Below, in pieces: positions 26,620 to 36,537 of a stretch of DNA of 64,000 nucleotides; position 1 is the first letter of the stretch, and each line of letters begins with the position of its first letter. The position numbers were made by a program, and so were the translations under genes. The DNA comes from JAHFUA01 sp963733935 (GTDB lineage: Bacteria; Acidobacteriota; Terriglobia; Terriglobales; Acidobacteriaceae): contig CAVTEQ010000014.1 of the NCBI GenBank assembly GCA_963733935.1, positions 310,001 to 374,000 on the forward strand. Direction: 5' to 3'. The notes under the pieces are model-generated. The model searched no databases, was not told where the DNA came from, and worked only from the letters and a program-made list of their open reading frames with translations.

Positions 26620-27714
26620 TCAGTTCACGAAGCGGCGCATGCGAATGTTCATCACAATGCCCAGCGCCAAAAACATGAACAACACCGAGGAGCCGCCATA
26701 GCTCATGAGCGGCAATGGTATCCCGGTGACCGGCATATAGCCGACCACCATGCCAACGTTTACCAGAATGTGGAAGAACAAAACTGCTACCACACCCATG
26801 ACCACGAACGCGCCCACGCCATCCGGCGCAGTCTGCGCATTGTGGACCAATCGCATCAACACCAGGAAGTATAACAGCAGCAGAACCACCGCACCCACAA
26901 ATCCATGTTCTTCGCACCAGGCCGCAAAAATGAAGTCGGTTTGCGGCACGGGGAGGAACATCCCCTGTGTTTGCGTGCCTTTAGTGATGCCCTTGCCCCA
27001 CAATCCTCCGGAGCCCACGGCGATGAGAGATTGCTGGACTTGGTACCCCGAACCCTGGGGATCGGATTCCGGCTCGCGGAAGCTGACCAGGCGCTGCTTC
27101 TGATAGGGCTTGAGCCCGTAATGCCAGACCGCCGGAAGAACCAGCGCCGCCAGCAGAACAATTGCGATGGCGTGTCTCGGGCGTAGCCCTCCCAGGAACA
27201 GGGCCATGATCAGGACCGGGAGGTAGGTGAGAGCGGTCCCCAGATCCGGCTGCTTCAGCACCAGCAGCATGGGAATGCCGGCCATCAGGCCCGCCTTGGC
27301 GATGTCGCCGAGCGAAGCCTCGTCCTTGTGCAGGTCGCTAAAGAACTTGGCCAGCGCCAGAATGAGCACCAGCTTCACCCACTCGGAAGGCTGAAAGTGC
27401 TGCCCGCCGGGCATCTGGATCCAGCGCCGTGCGCCCAGGTATTTTTTGCCGATCAGCAGAACCGCAACCAGCGAAACCACGGAGGCAATGTAAAACCAGT
27501 GAATCTTTTCCAGCAGAACGTGGTAATCGATGAGGCTCATGATGAACATGAGCACCATGCCGCCGATGATCCAGTAGATCTGCTTGGTGTGCACGCCGAT
27601 GAATTTGGTGTGCAGCGTGGCGCTGTAGATTTCCATCACCCCCAGGCCGCAGATCAGCAGCACAAAAGTAAGCAGCACCCAGTCGAACTCACGCAAGGAG
27701 AACAGGCGCGTCAT
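26620..27714 (-). CDS. rodA: Rod-shape SEDS glycosyltransferase RodA
   Basis: 364 residues, ten or so membrane helices. RodA polymerises lipid II into glycan strands of the lateral wall with PBP2. Landmarks: FDWVLLTFVLLICGLGVMEIYSAT in helix 1, RWIQMPGGQHFQPSEWVKL (the Q-PSE motif), KQPDLGTALTYLPV with the catalytic-region Asp, FIFAAWCEEHGFVGA and PLPLMSYGGSSVLF near the end. I start at ATG 27714, which overlaps the mrdA stop TGA (ATGA); the longer frame upstream is an artefact. It is last in mreB-mreC-mreD-mrdA-rodA. Confidence 0.95.
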   Translation of the reverse strand: MTRLFSLREFDWVLLTFVLLICGLGVMEIYSATLHTKFIGVHTKQIYWIIGGMVLMFIMSLIDYHVLLEKIHWFYIASVVSLVAVLLIGKKYLGARRWIQMPGGQHFQPSEWVKLVLILALAKFFSDLHKDEASLGDIAKAGLMAGIPMLLVLKQPDLGTALTYLPVLIMALFLGGLRPRHAIAIVLLAALVLPAVWHYGLKPYQKQRLVSFREPESDPQGSGYQVQQSLIAVGSGGLWGKGITKGTQTQGMFLPVPQTDFIFAAWCEEHGFVGAVVLLLLYFLVLMRLVHNAQTAPDGVGAFVVMGVVAVLFFHILVNVGMVVGYMPVTGIPLPLMSYGGSSVLFMFLALGIVMNIRMRRFVN

Positions 27715-29726
27715 TGGCCGGCTCCCATGGGCCGGATTGCCGGCAAAGCCACCGCTGGCGGCACCAGACCCGGCGCGGCAGGCACGCGAGGGCGGGGCGC
27801 ACCATCGACTGAAACGTGGAAATGTCCGGCCTGCATGGCATCCGCATCCCCTTCCGGCGCGCGGTTCCACACCGCAGCCACGTCGGCTGGGGGAGCGCCG
27901 GCCATCTTCAGGCCGCGCTTGCGTTGCTTCTCGACATAAGCCTTGATGACTTGCGCACACAGGCGCGCCGCCAGATAGCCGTGCTCGCCTTCCTCGAGCA
28001 GCACTCCGACTACAATCTCCGGATTGCGGCGCGGCGTTACGCCGACGAACCAGCCGTTGTCCTTGAACTTGGCTTTGTTGCCGACCAGCTTGGCCTTGGC
28101 CATGTTGCTGATGGTCTGCGAGCTGCCGGTCTTGCCGGCAAAATCTATATCCACCAGATGGGCGCTGGGCGCGGTGCCGATTGGATTCACCACATTGGCC
28201 ATGGCATCGGTGATGATTTCCCAGTTTCCGGGATCGATCGGGACCTTCACCTCATCGGGCTGCTGGGCTTGGGCCTGGCGGAAGTTGGGAGGGAGTTCGT
28301 CGGGAAACGCCACGTGCGGCCGGCGCAGCACGCCGTCGGAAGTGATGCCGCCGATGGCCCGCGCCAACTGCATGGGCGTCACCGCCACCGCGCCCTGCCC
28401 GATGCCTACGGAGATCGTCTCACCCGCATACCACTTCTCTTTGAAGTTCTTGATCTTCCACTCTTCCGAGGGCATCACCCCCGCGACCTCGTTGGGCAGG
28501 TCAATGCGCGTCTTCTGGCCCAGCCCCAGCGCCATGGCGTACTTGGCTATGCGCTCGATGCCCAGCTTGTCCGCCAGGGTGTAGAAGAACGAATCGCAGG
28601 ACTGGTAGATGGCTTTGCTGATGCCGACATCACCGTGCGTGGTGTGCTGCGACGCGATCCAGCATTTAAAGAAGCGCCCATAGAAGGTTTTGCCACCGCC
28701 GCAGTTGACGTGCATGTTCTGCGCGATGCCTTCCTGCAGTCCGGCGGTGGCCATGATGATCTTGAAGACGGATCCCGGCGCAAGCTGCGCCTGGATGGCT
28801 TTGTTGAGCAGGGGATGGTTTTCGTCGGTAACCAGCTTGTTCCAATCGTTGCGCTTGATGCGCACCGCGAAATCATTGGGATCAAAACCCGGCCGGCTGA
28901 CCATGGCCAGGATTTCACCGTTGCGGGGGTCCATGGCCACGATAGCGCCCGCCTTGCCGCTGGAATCGATGGCCTCTTCGGCGGCGATCTGCAGGTCGAG
29001 GTCGACGGTCAGCTTCAAGGGCGAGCCGCCCACTGCCGGGGTCTCACTCAAGCGCCCCACTTCCTTGCCGCGGCTGTTGACCAGGGTCCGCCGCGAGCCG
29101 TCCTTGCCCATCAACATGTCGTTGTAATACTGCTCCACGCCGGACTTGCCCACCACGTCACCGGGTTCGTAGAGCTCGTACTGCGGCTGGTTGAGTTCCT
29201 CTTCGCTCACCTCGCCCACGTAGCCCACCAGATGCGCCATGAAGCCGTTCTTGGGATAGAGGCGGCGATGCACCATGATGGTTTCCAGCTCGGGCAGCTC
29301 GACCTTGTGCGATTCCACGAAGGCCAACTCGTCCGGCGTGATGTCGTCCTTGAGAATCAGGGGCTGGAACTGAGGCAGGTAGGCAAATCTGCGGAGCCGC
29401 TCGCGGATCGATTCCGGATCCATATGCAGGCCGGAAGCGATCGTGCCCAGGTGGTCGTTCACTTCCCGAACCTGATCGCGCAGCAGCAGCACCGAGAACG
29501 AAGGATAGTTGTCCACGATGGTGCGGCCTTCGCGATCCAGAATCTTGCCGCGCGGGGCCAGGATAGGAACGGTGCGGATGCGGTTGCGCTCGGCCAGCGT
29601 CTCGTACTTTTCCGTGCCCGCCACCTGCAACCGCGCCAGCCGGAAGACCAGCACCACCAGCACCGCCAGGATCACATACTGTACGGCGGTCAGCTTGAAG
29701 GACGAGACTTTGTCGTCGCTATACAT
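27711..29726 (-). CDS. mrdA: Penicillin-binding protein 2 (elongasome transpeptidase)
   Basis: 671 residues. A short cytoplasmic N-terminus and one membrane helix (~13-32) are followed by the pedestal domain ~55-210 (ILAPRGKILDREGRTIVDNY). The transpeptidase domain spans ~260-590, with the SxxK nucleophile in LAPGSVFKIIMA, the SxN-equivalent SCDSFFYTLADKLG and the KTG box FAGKTGSSQT. An extra ~80-residue Pro/Ala-rich C-terminal tail lies in the periplasm. It cross-links peptidoglycan during elongation. The downstream rodA ATG overlaps its stop. A heptamer repeat separates it from mreD. Confidence 0.95.
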   Translation of the reverse strand: MYSDDKVSSFKLTAVQYVILAVLVVLVFRLARLQVAGTEKYETLAERNRIRTVPILAPRGKILDREGRTIVDNYPSFSVLLLRDQVREVNDHLGTIASGLHMDPESIRERLRRFAYLPQFQPLILKDDITPDELAFVESHKVELPELETIMVHRRLYPKNGFMAHLVGYVGEVSEEELNQPQYELYEPGDVVGKSGVEQYYNDMLMGKDGSRRTLVNSRGKEVGRLSETPAVGGSPLKLTVDLDLQIAAEEAIDSSGKAGAIVAMDPRNGEILAMVSRPGFDPNDFAVRIKRNDWNKLVTDENHPLLNKAIQAQLAPGSVFKIIMATAGLQEGIAQNMHVNCGGGKTFYGRFFKCWIASQHTTHGDVGISKAIYQSCDSFFYTLADKLGIERIAKYAMALGLGQKTRIDLPNEVAGVMPSEEWKIKNFKEKWYAGETISVGIGQGAVAVTPMQLARAIGGITSDGVLRRPHVAFPDELPPNFRQAQAQQPDEVKVPIDPGNWEIITDAMANVVNPIGTAPSAHLVDIDFAGKTGSSQTISNMAKAKLVGNKAKFKDNGWFVGVTPRRNPEIVVGVLLEEGEHGYLAARLCAQVIKAYVEKQRKRGLKMAGAPPADVAAVWNRAPEGDADAMQAGHFHVSVDGAPRPRVPAAPGLVPPAVALPAIRPMGAGQ

Positions 29727-29730
29727 CAGG

Positions 29731-29766
29731 ATCAGTTGCCAGTCGCCAGTCGCCAGTTGTCAGTTC
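29731..29766. repeat. Heptamer tandem repeat, CAGTYGY family
   Basis: Five tandem 7-base units CAGTTGC, CAGTCGC, CAGTCGC, CAGTTGT, CAGTTCA, differing by C/T at two positions. It fills most of the 60-base spacer between mreD and mrdA, so it would be transcribed within the rod-shape operon. Confidence 0.85.
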
Positions 29767-29786
29767 AAATCGCAAATCACAAATAC

Positions 29787-30317
29787 CTACGTGCCCCGCT
29801 TGAAGCGATCCAACACGGCAAAAAGTATGATCGACGCAACCCCGTTAAACAACGCCGCCAGCAGGGTTCGCCCCCACAACCACTCCAGAGTGGTCACGCC
29901 CAAAATATTTCTTGCCACCAGGAAATACACGGCCTGATGCACCAGGTAGAAGCCGCTGGTGACCAGCAGCCGAGTGCCGGGATTCTCCACGTCGATCTTG
30001 ACGCCCAGTGAAGACGCGCCGTAGCCCACTACTGTCAGGGCGATGCCATAGAGCCCGATGGCCTGATGGGTGAGCGCGTCCTGAACCAGGCCGATGATCG
30101 CGCCCGTCAGCAGCCCGGCTATCTGGCTGCGCCGCGTCACGGCAAAGAAAATCGTCACCAGCAGGGGCAAATCAAGCACCGCGAAGGCGTGGAACCTGAC
30201 CGGAACGAAAGCCTGAATCACCAGCGCCAGCAGCGGCACCACGATGCTGACGATCGGTCCGAAGCGATAAACTTCGATTTCCTCGCGGCTGGTGCGAACC
30301 AGGGTCATATCGGTCAT
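29787..30317 (-). CDS. mreD: Rod-shape protein MreD
   Basis: 176 residues from ATG 30317 (MTDMTLVRTSREEIEVYRFG); GAGGA lies ten bases upstream. About five membrane helices follow: ~20-38 (VSIVVPLLALVIQAF), ~42-60, ~68-90 (AGLLTGAIIGLVQDAL, the MreD signature region), ~105-125 and ~145-170. MreD is the polytopic partner of MreC in the elongasome. The frame stays open upstream of the ATG through a Lys/Pro/Ala-rich stretch that looks like the lost tail of MreC, so an original MreC-MreD fusion is possible (see findings). Confidence 0.85.
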   Translation of the reverse strand: MTDMTLVRTSREEIEVYRFGPIVSIVVPLLALVIQAFVPVRFHAFAVLDLPLLVTIFFAVTRRSQIAGLLTGAIIGLVQDALTHQAIGLYGIALTVVGYGASSLGVKIDVENPGTRLLVTSGFYLVHQAVYFLVARNILGVTTLEWLWGRTLLAALFNGVASIILFAVLDRFKRGT

Positions 30318-30465
30318 CGCGGAGACGTCCTCGCCCGGTGTCTGTGGCGGCGCGGCCGCCGGCTTGGCCGGCTGCCCGGCCGGATTAATCTTGGTTTTTT
30401 GACCATCGCCCGCCGCCGGCTTGTTCACCGCCGGCTTAACCACCGCGGGCTTGTTGGTGCCGGAA

Positions 30466-31560
30466 TCAGCGGGTTTGCCGGTCGCGCCGGCAGGCGAAGA
30501 CGTTCCCCGCGGGCTGAGCAGGTGGCTTGGTCGCGGACGCTTCCGGAGTTGCACCCGCGGGCGGTGGCGTTCCCGCCGCGGTCGCCGTGGGCGCGTTGGC
30601 CGTGGGGGCCGCGGCATTCGCCGGCTTGGTGCCCGGGGTTGCGCCAGCAGGCTTCGGCGGCACGCTCGGCAAGCGTTCGGCCAGGATGTCGGCCGCGCGC
30701 ACCTGCTGTCCGGAAAACGCCTGAGTCTTGGGATTCGTCTCCGCAATGCTGGTCACCACCAGCACCTCTTCCAGGCGGCTGAGGTTGGCGCCGGGCTTCA
30801 CCCGGATGTTGAGAAAAAGATCGCTCCCCGGATTGGCCTGCTGCACCACGCCGATGGGCAGTCCCTTGGGAAAGATGCGGTCGCCGCCGCTGGTCAGCAC
30901 CTGCTCTCCCGGCGCAACCTTCTCATCACTCATGACGTACTTCAGCGTAATTTCGCCCGCGGCCGTCCCCCGCAAAATTCCCTGCAAGCGCGACGATTCC
31001 AACATCGCGCCCACACCGCTGTCGGGATCGTTGATCAGCAGCACCTGCGAGGAAGAGTGAAACACGCGCAGCACTTTTCCGACGACGCCCTCGCCCGTGA
31101 TCACCGCCATATCCGGCTTGATGCCGTCGCTCGATCCCCGGTCGATGTAGACAACGTGCGACTGATCGACGCCGCTGGTGCCGATCACCTGGGCAGCCAC
31201 CGTCTGGGAAACAAATTGTTCCTTGAACCCGTACAGCGCTTGCAACCGGCGGGCCTGGGCGGCGTCTTCGCTCAGCCGCACCCGCTCGATTCGCAGGCGC
31301 TCGACTTCGGCCTTCAGGTCACGGTTTTCCTGGCGCACCCCGCGCAGGTAGACGTAATTCTTGGAGACGTTGCGAACACCGTGGGCGGCGCCGACAAAGA
31401 ATTTTTCGATGGGCGTAACCGTGTTCACCACCCAGAAGCGGATCAGGCGGGTGCCCCCGGTCTCACTGCGTTTGACCTGGGTGCCAAGCCCCACGACTTG
31501 TGCAACCAGCACAAGGATCAGGAGACTGGCGTTCCGGTAGCGGCTGAAAAAACTTTCCAC
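30466..31560 (-). CDS. mreC: Rod-shape protein MreC, C-terminal tail apparently frameshifted
   Basis: 364 residues as written. A membrane helix ~10-26 (ASLLILVLVAQVVGLG) and a coiled coil ~65-105 (NRDLKAEVERLRIERVRLSE) precede the two beta-barrel domains ~120-270, with SHVVYIDRGSSDGIKPDMAV and EQVLTSGGDRIFPKGLPIG. MreC scaffolds PBP2-RodA in the periplasm. A Pro/Ala/Thr-rich tail follows. At 30505-30508 (GGGG on the coding strand) the tail changes character and ends in NVFACRRDRQTR. In the next frame the same low complexity continues as KPAVVKPAVNKPAAG, so one extra G is likely. Confidence 0.9.
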   Translation of the reverse strand: MESFFSRYRNASLLILVLVAQVVGLGTQVKRSETGGTRLIRFWVVNTVTPIEKFFVGAAHGVRNVSKNYVYLRGVRQENRDLKAEVERLRIERVRLSEDAAQARRLQALYGFKEQFVSQTVAAQVIGTSGVDQSHVVYIDRGSSDGIKPDMAVITGEGVVGKVLRVFHSSSQVLLINDPDSGVGAMLESSRLQGILRGTAAGEITLKYVMSDEKVAPGEQVLTSGGDRIFPKGLPIGVVQQANPGSDLFLNIRVKPGANLSRLEEVLVVTSIAETNPKTQAFSGQQVRAADILAERLPSVPPKPAGATPGTKPANAAAPTANAPTATAAGTPPPAGATPEASATKPPAQPAGNVFACRRDRQTR

Positions 31561-31626
31561 GGGAGTTCTAGGGTTCCACTTTCAGGTTACCGGTTCCAGC
31601 GCACAGCTCGCCGCGGGCCGGGGGGG

Positions 31627-32688
31627 TTAATCGATCGAAATCTTCCGCAGCAGCTTGAAATCGCTGAGCATCTTGCCGGTGCCCAGAACCACCGAGGCCA
31701 GGGGATCGTCGGCGATGGAGACCGGCAATCCAGTCTCTTCGCGGATGCGCTTATCGAGGTTCTTCAGCAGGGCGCCGCCACCGGTGAGCACGATGCCGCG
31801 GTCGCTGATGTCGGCGGAAAGCTCCGGCGGCGTGCGCTCCAGGGCCACGCGGATGGCGTTCATGATGGTGGCCACGCACTCGCCCAGGGCTTCACGCACC
31901 TCGCTGTCGTCCACGGTGATGGTCTTGGGTACGCCCTCGATCAGGTTGCGGCCCTTGATCTCCATGGTCAGCGGCTTGTCCAGCGGATACGCCGAGCCAA
32001 TTTCGATCTTGATCTGCTCCGCCGTGCGCTCGCCGATTAGCAAATTATATTTGCGCTTCAGGTAATTCATGATGGCTTCGTCCATCTGGTTGCCGGCCAT
32101 GCGCACGGAACGCGAGTAGACGATGCCACTGAGGGAGATCACGGCGATGTCGGTGGTGCCGCCGCCGATGTCCACGATCATGTTGCCGCTGGGCTCGGTA
32201 ATGGGCAGCCCGGCGCCGATGGCCGCCACCATCGCCTGCTCTACCAGGTGCACCTCGCTGGCCTTGGCGCGGTAGGCGGAATCCATCACCGCCCGCTTTT
32301 CCACCTGGGTTATCTCGGAAGGCACCCCAATCACGATCCGCGGATGCACCAGCATCTTGCGGTTGTGCGCCTTCTGGATGAAGTAGTTCAGCATCTTTTC
32401 CGTGGTCTTGAAGTCGGCGATCACGCCATCTTTCATGGGCTTAATGGCCACGATGTTGCCCGGGGTGCGCCCCAGCATCTCCTTGGCTTCCTTGCCCACG
32501 GCTTCCACTTCGCCAGTGTTCTTATTAATGGCCACGATGGAGGGCTCGTTCACCACAATGCCCTTGCCTTTGGCGTAGACCAGCGTGTTGGCGGTGCCCA
32601 GGTCGATGGCCAGGTCGCTGGAGAACAGGCTAAACAGCGACCGCGTGTTGTGGAGCCAGGACTGGGAATGGAAACCGTTCGATGGCAT
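31627..32688 (-). CDS. mreB: Rod-shape actin homologue MreB
   Basis: 353 residues. Phosphate 1 DLAIDLGTANTLVYAKGKG, phosphate 2 MIVDIGGGTTDIAVISL and adenosine motif GIVLTGGGALLKNLDKRI are all present, plus NEPSIVAINKNTGEVEAVG and PMKDGVIADF. MreB filaments orient the elongasome along the cell circumference. About twelve residues (MPSNGFHSQSWL) precede the usual start region, including a short amphipathic NTRSLFSLFSS that could bind the membrane. It leads mreB-C-D-mrdA-rodA; a TACAAT-like -10 lies near 32765-32770 upstream on its strand. Confidence 0.97.
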   Translation of the reverse strand: MPSNGFHSQSWLHNTRSLFSLFSSDLAIDLGTANTLVYAKGKGIVVNEPSIVAINKNTGEVEAVGKEAKEMLGRTPGNIVAIKPMKDGVIADFKTTEKMLNYFIQKAHNRKMLVHPRIVIGVPSEITQVEKRAVMDSAYRAKASEVHLVEQAMVAAIGAGLPITEPSGNMIVDIGGGTTDIAVISLSGIVYSRSVRMAGNQMDEAIMNYLKRKYNLLIGERTAEQIKIEIGSAYPLDKPLTMEIKGRNLIEGVPKTITVDDSEVREALGECVATIMNAIRVALERTPPELSADISDRGIVLTGGGALLKNLDKRIREETGLPVSIADDPLASVVLGTGKMLSDFKLLRKISID

Positions 32689-32845
32689 ATCGTACTTCTC
32701 TCGCGGAGCGGATATTTTGTCCAGTTACCAAAGTTGATGCACACTTATGGGAAGACTGGGCCCTATTGTAGTCGAATTGCCAGTTGTAAGGGGTTTACTA
32801 CCGCTTTCGCGTGTACCGCTTGGAATCTTTTCGGGAACGGGACAG

Positions 32846-34114
32846 CTACTGGATAACGATCCTCTTCTGCTGGGTGTTGACGCCGCCGCGGGCATTCTGC
32901 GCGGTCACGGTGATCAGGCTCTCGCCGTTGGGCAAGGGCGGAGTGAAGTAGTGGAAGGTACCGTCGGAGGCAACAATCGGCACTTCCTGGCCGTTGACCA
33001 TCACACGCGCGGCCGGCTCGGTCTTGCCTTGCACTTCGATCACGTGTCCGTGTTGCACCAGGGGCCGCAGCTCCAGCGCGATGGAGTCTTCCTGCTTGGC
33101 CTTGGCGATGATGGTGAAGCGGTTCTTCTCGCTTTCCACCGACTGCTTGCCGTCCTGTCCCACGGTCTGCACCACCCAGTAGTACGGACCCTCGCTCAGA
33201 CCTGTGACCTGCACTCCCGTCCCCGGCACCACGCGGTCAAAGAGAGTCGAGGTAAAGTACGGATTGCGGGCGATGCGAACTCGATAATGGGTCCCTTTCC
33301 CCACCGGCGACCAGCTAAAGGCGACCGGACGCGCCCCCGGCGCCACTAGCGGGGCCATGTTGGCGGGGCCAATCAGCGTCGGCGGCTCCAGCTCTTTTTC
33401 CTTCGTCATGGGGGAGGACTCGGCCTGGAAGCTGACCTTTTCAAAATCCGTCAGGCGCACCGTCTGGCCGTTGCGCACCACCTCTCCGGAACCTTTCTTG
33501 AGCAGGATTTCATGCTGATCGGCGCCCGCGTCGCTGCGCACCACGGCGGCGCTCTCCGGCGACAGGCTGGCGGTGGCGCCGGATACGATCACCTGGTTCT
33601 TCGAGCCTTGCGCATAGGTTGACGTGGTGAGGTCGACGGTGCCGGTGGTCACTTGCACTGCCACCTGCGTCTGCTGCTGCGCGTTGGCGGAGTTTTCCTC
33701 CACCACGATCAACGAATCCTGCTTGATGGTGTAGTTGGTGCCGTCGGCGAACGCCACCTTGGCCATGCCTTCCGCGGTGGTCTGCACTACGTCGCCCTTC
33801 TCGAGCGGCAACGAGTAGTCGGCGGCAACCCACGTATTGCTATTGGCTTTCTTGACCCGCACCTTGCCGTCGATCGCCGTAAAGTGCGCCTGCTGCTTGC
33901 CGGCAACAAACTTGTCGCTGCGCCCCACCGAGGAATCGAGATGGCTCAGCGTGCTTTGCCAGGCGCGCGCGGTGAGGGCGCGGCTTTCCGGCAGTACCAG
34001 GTAAACGACGAACCCCACAAACAACAGCAGCAACGACGCGCCAATAGCAACGCTGCGGTAAGTAATGGTGATCCATGCGATCACCGACTCGGATTTTGGC
34101 TTCTTTCTGGGCAC
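32846..34114 (-). CDS. FecR-domain membrane-anchored protein
   Basis: 422 residues from GTG 34114 (read as MPRKKPKSESVIAWI). This start is chosen because the basic N-terminus leads straight into a membrane helix ~15-42 (VAIGASLLLLFVGFVVYLVL); the long frame upstream has no protein character. A FecR domain follows at ~75-180 (GKVRVKKANSNTWVAADYSL, LEKGDVVQTTAEGMAKVAFA). Then come a fibronectin-like region ~255-345 (SWSPVGKGTHYRVRIARNPY) and a final Ig-like domain (VEVQGKTEPAARVMVNGQEV). Such proteins sit outside the inner membrane and may bind wall or polymer. No sigma/anti-sigma partner is adjacent. It precedes mreB on the same strand by about 160 bases. Confidence 0.75.
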   Translation of the reverse strand: MPRKKPKSESVIAWITITYRSVAIGASLLLLFVGFVVYLVLPESRALTARAWQSTLSHLDSSVGRSDKFVAGKQQAHFTAIDGKVRVKKANSNTWVAADYSLPLEKGDVVQTTAEGMAKVAFADGTNYTIKQDSLIVVEENSANAQQQTQVAVQVTTGTVDLTTSTYAQGSKNQVIVSGATASLSPESAAVVRSDAGADQHEILLKKGSGEVVRNGQTVRLTDFEKVSFQAESSPMTKEKELEPPTLIGPANMAPLVAPGARPVAFSWSPVGKGTHYRVRIARNPYFTSTLFDRVVPGTGVQVTGLSEGPYYWVVQTVGQDGKQSVESEKNRFTIIAKAKQEDSIALELRPLVQHGHVIEVQGKTEPAARVMVNGQEVPIVASDGTFHYFTPPLPNGESLITVTAQNARGGVNTQQKRIVIQ

Positions 34115-34752
34115 AACTTGACCCAGGGCGCGAAAATAGGCGCTCTGGCACGCAGAGTACCACAGGCTTCCCAGCGTCAGAACCGGGCGGGCACACCGAA
34201 GTAACCGGGGCAAGCGTGGTTGCCGAGAACAGACCGAGGCGTGGAAAATAGCGTCCGAAACGGGACCAGCGTTCCCGCGAAGGACCCGCAGTGCCGTTGG
34301 ACGCAACACTTCTGATTACAGGAAGATATCCAATATCTGCCAATGATGCGGGTGCCACAAGGGGAATACAGGTGCGTGAACGTCGGCTAACCGTCCCATT
34401 TTCAGAGGCGCTTGCTTCGGCACACGAACTGCAAATGTGAGGACTGCCTCCACGGAGAGACAGCGCCGTCAATTCGGCGGCGCGAGAGGAAGCGAACACG
34501 GCTTGCGGGCCGGCGGGTTTTGCTGCGCCGCGTTTCGCTCGCAGGCCCCGGCTCGTCGGGTCTTCACGGGAGCTTGACTCGACGAGTCGGGGTGTTCGTT
34601 CTCTCCACCAGTTTTTGCCCCAGCCTGCCCTCCCCCTCCATTCCCCCAAACGCTGCGCTCTTGCGCAGCGTCTCGTCTGCTCACGGTCCTCTCTCGCTTG
34701 CACACCCTCAGCGCGGGGGTTACGATGGCTTCGGAATGGGAGGCAACGGGCA
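34115..34752. other. 640-base divergent intergenic region with several hairpins
   Basis: It lies between the FecR gene (minus) and the aldehyde dehydrogenase gene (plus), so promoters for both should be here. Visible structures: GCGCCGTC / GGCGGCGC near 34465-34485, a long-range pairing of CTCGTCGGG with CCGACGAGTC-type sequence at 34551-34592, and a 9-bp hairpin ACGCTGCGC / GCGCAGCGT near 34649-34671. No open frame of protein character is visible. It could hold a structured leader or small RNA, but none matches a class I know. Confidence 0.45.
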
Positions 34753-36291
<1,539 letters not shown>

Positions 36292-36341
36292 GCAGAGCTG
36301 GCGCCCCTTTGAGTGGTCGTGAAAAGTTTGAATTGCGGCGA

Positions 36342-36481
36342 CACGTGTCAGGGCACGACTTCAGTCGTGCCGTTGGCTCGCCATAAGGACGGGCTTTAGC
36401 CCCTGGGTTGGGTTTCACAGGGGCTAAAGCCCGGATCCATCAGCCCGGGACGGCACGAGTAAACTCGTGCCCTGACACGTG
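36342..36481. repeat. 140-base nested palindromic element
   Basis: Outer arms CACGTGTCAGGGCACGA (36342-36358) and its exact complement (36465-36481). Each arm contains its own hairpin (GGCACGACTTCAGTCGTGCC on the left, GGCACGAGTAAACTCGTGCC on the right). A central hairpin GGGCTTTAGCCCCTG / CAGGGGCTAAAGCCC completes it. The whole could fold into a cruciform with three stems. It lies between the aldehyde dehydrogenase and alanine dehydrogenase genes. It has no coding capacity and looks like a MITE or REP-type mobile palindrome. Confidence 0.9.
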
Positions 36482-36537
36482 ATCCTGCACGAAACATCTT
36501 TCCTTGTTCTGGGGTCGGCCAGCCTGGAGACATTCAC

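Noticed and set aside
27715..27960. N-terminal extension of RodA
   Set aside because: Sequence is a shifted reading of the PBP2 tail; ATG 27714 overlaps the mrdA stop and begins the first helix.
27816..30011. 731-codon open frame antisense to mrdA
   Set aside because: It mirrors PBP2 and RodA coding bias, has no ribosome binding site and no recognisable fold.
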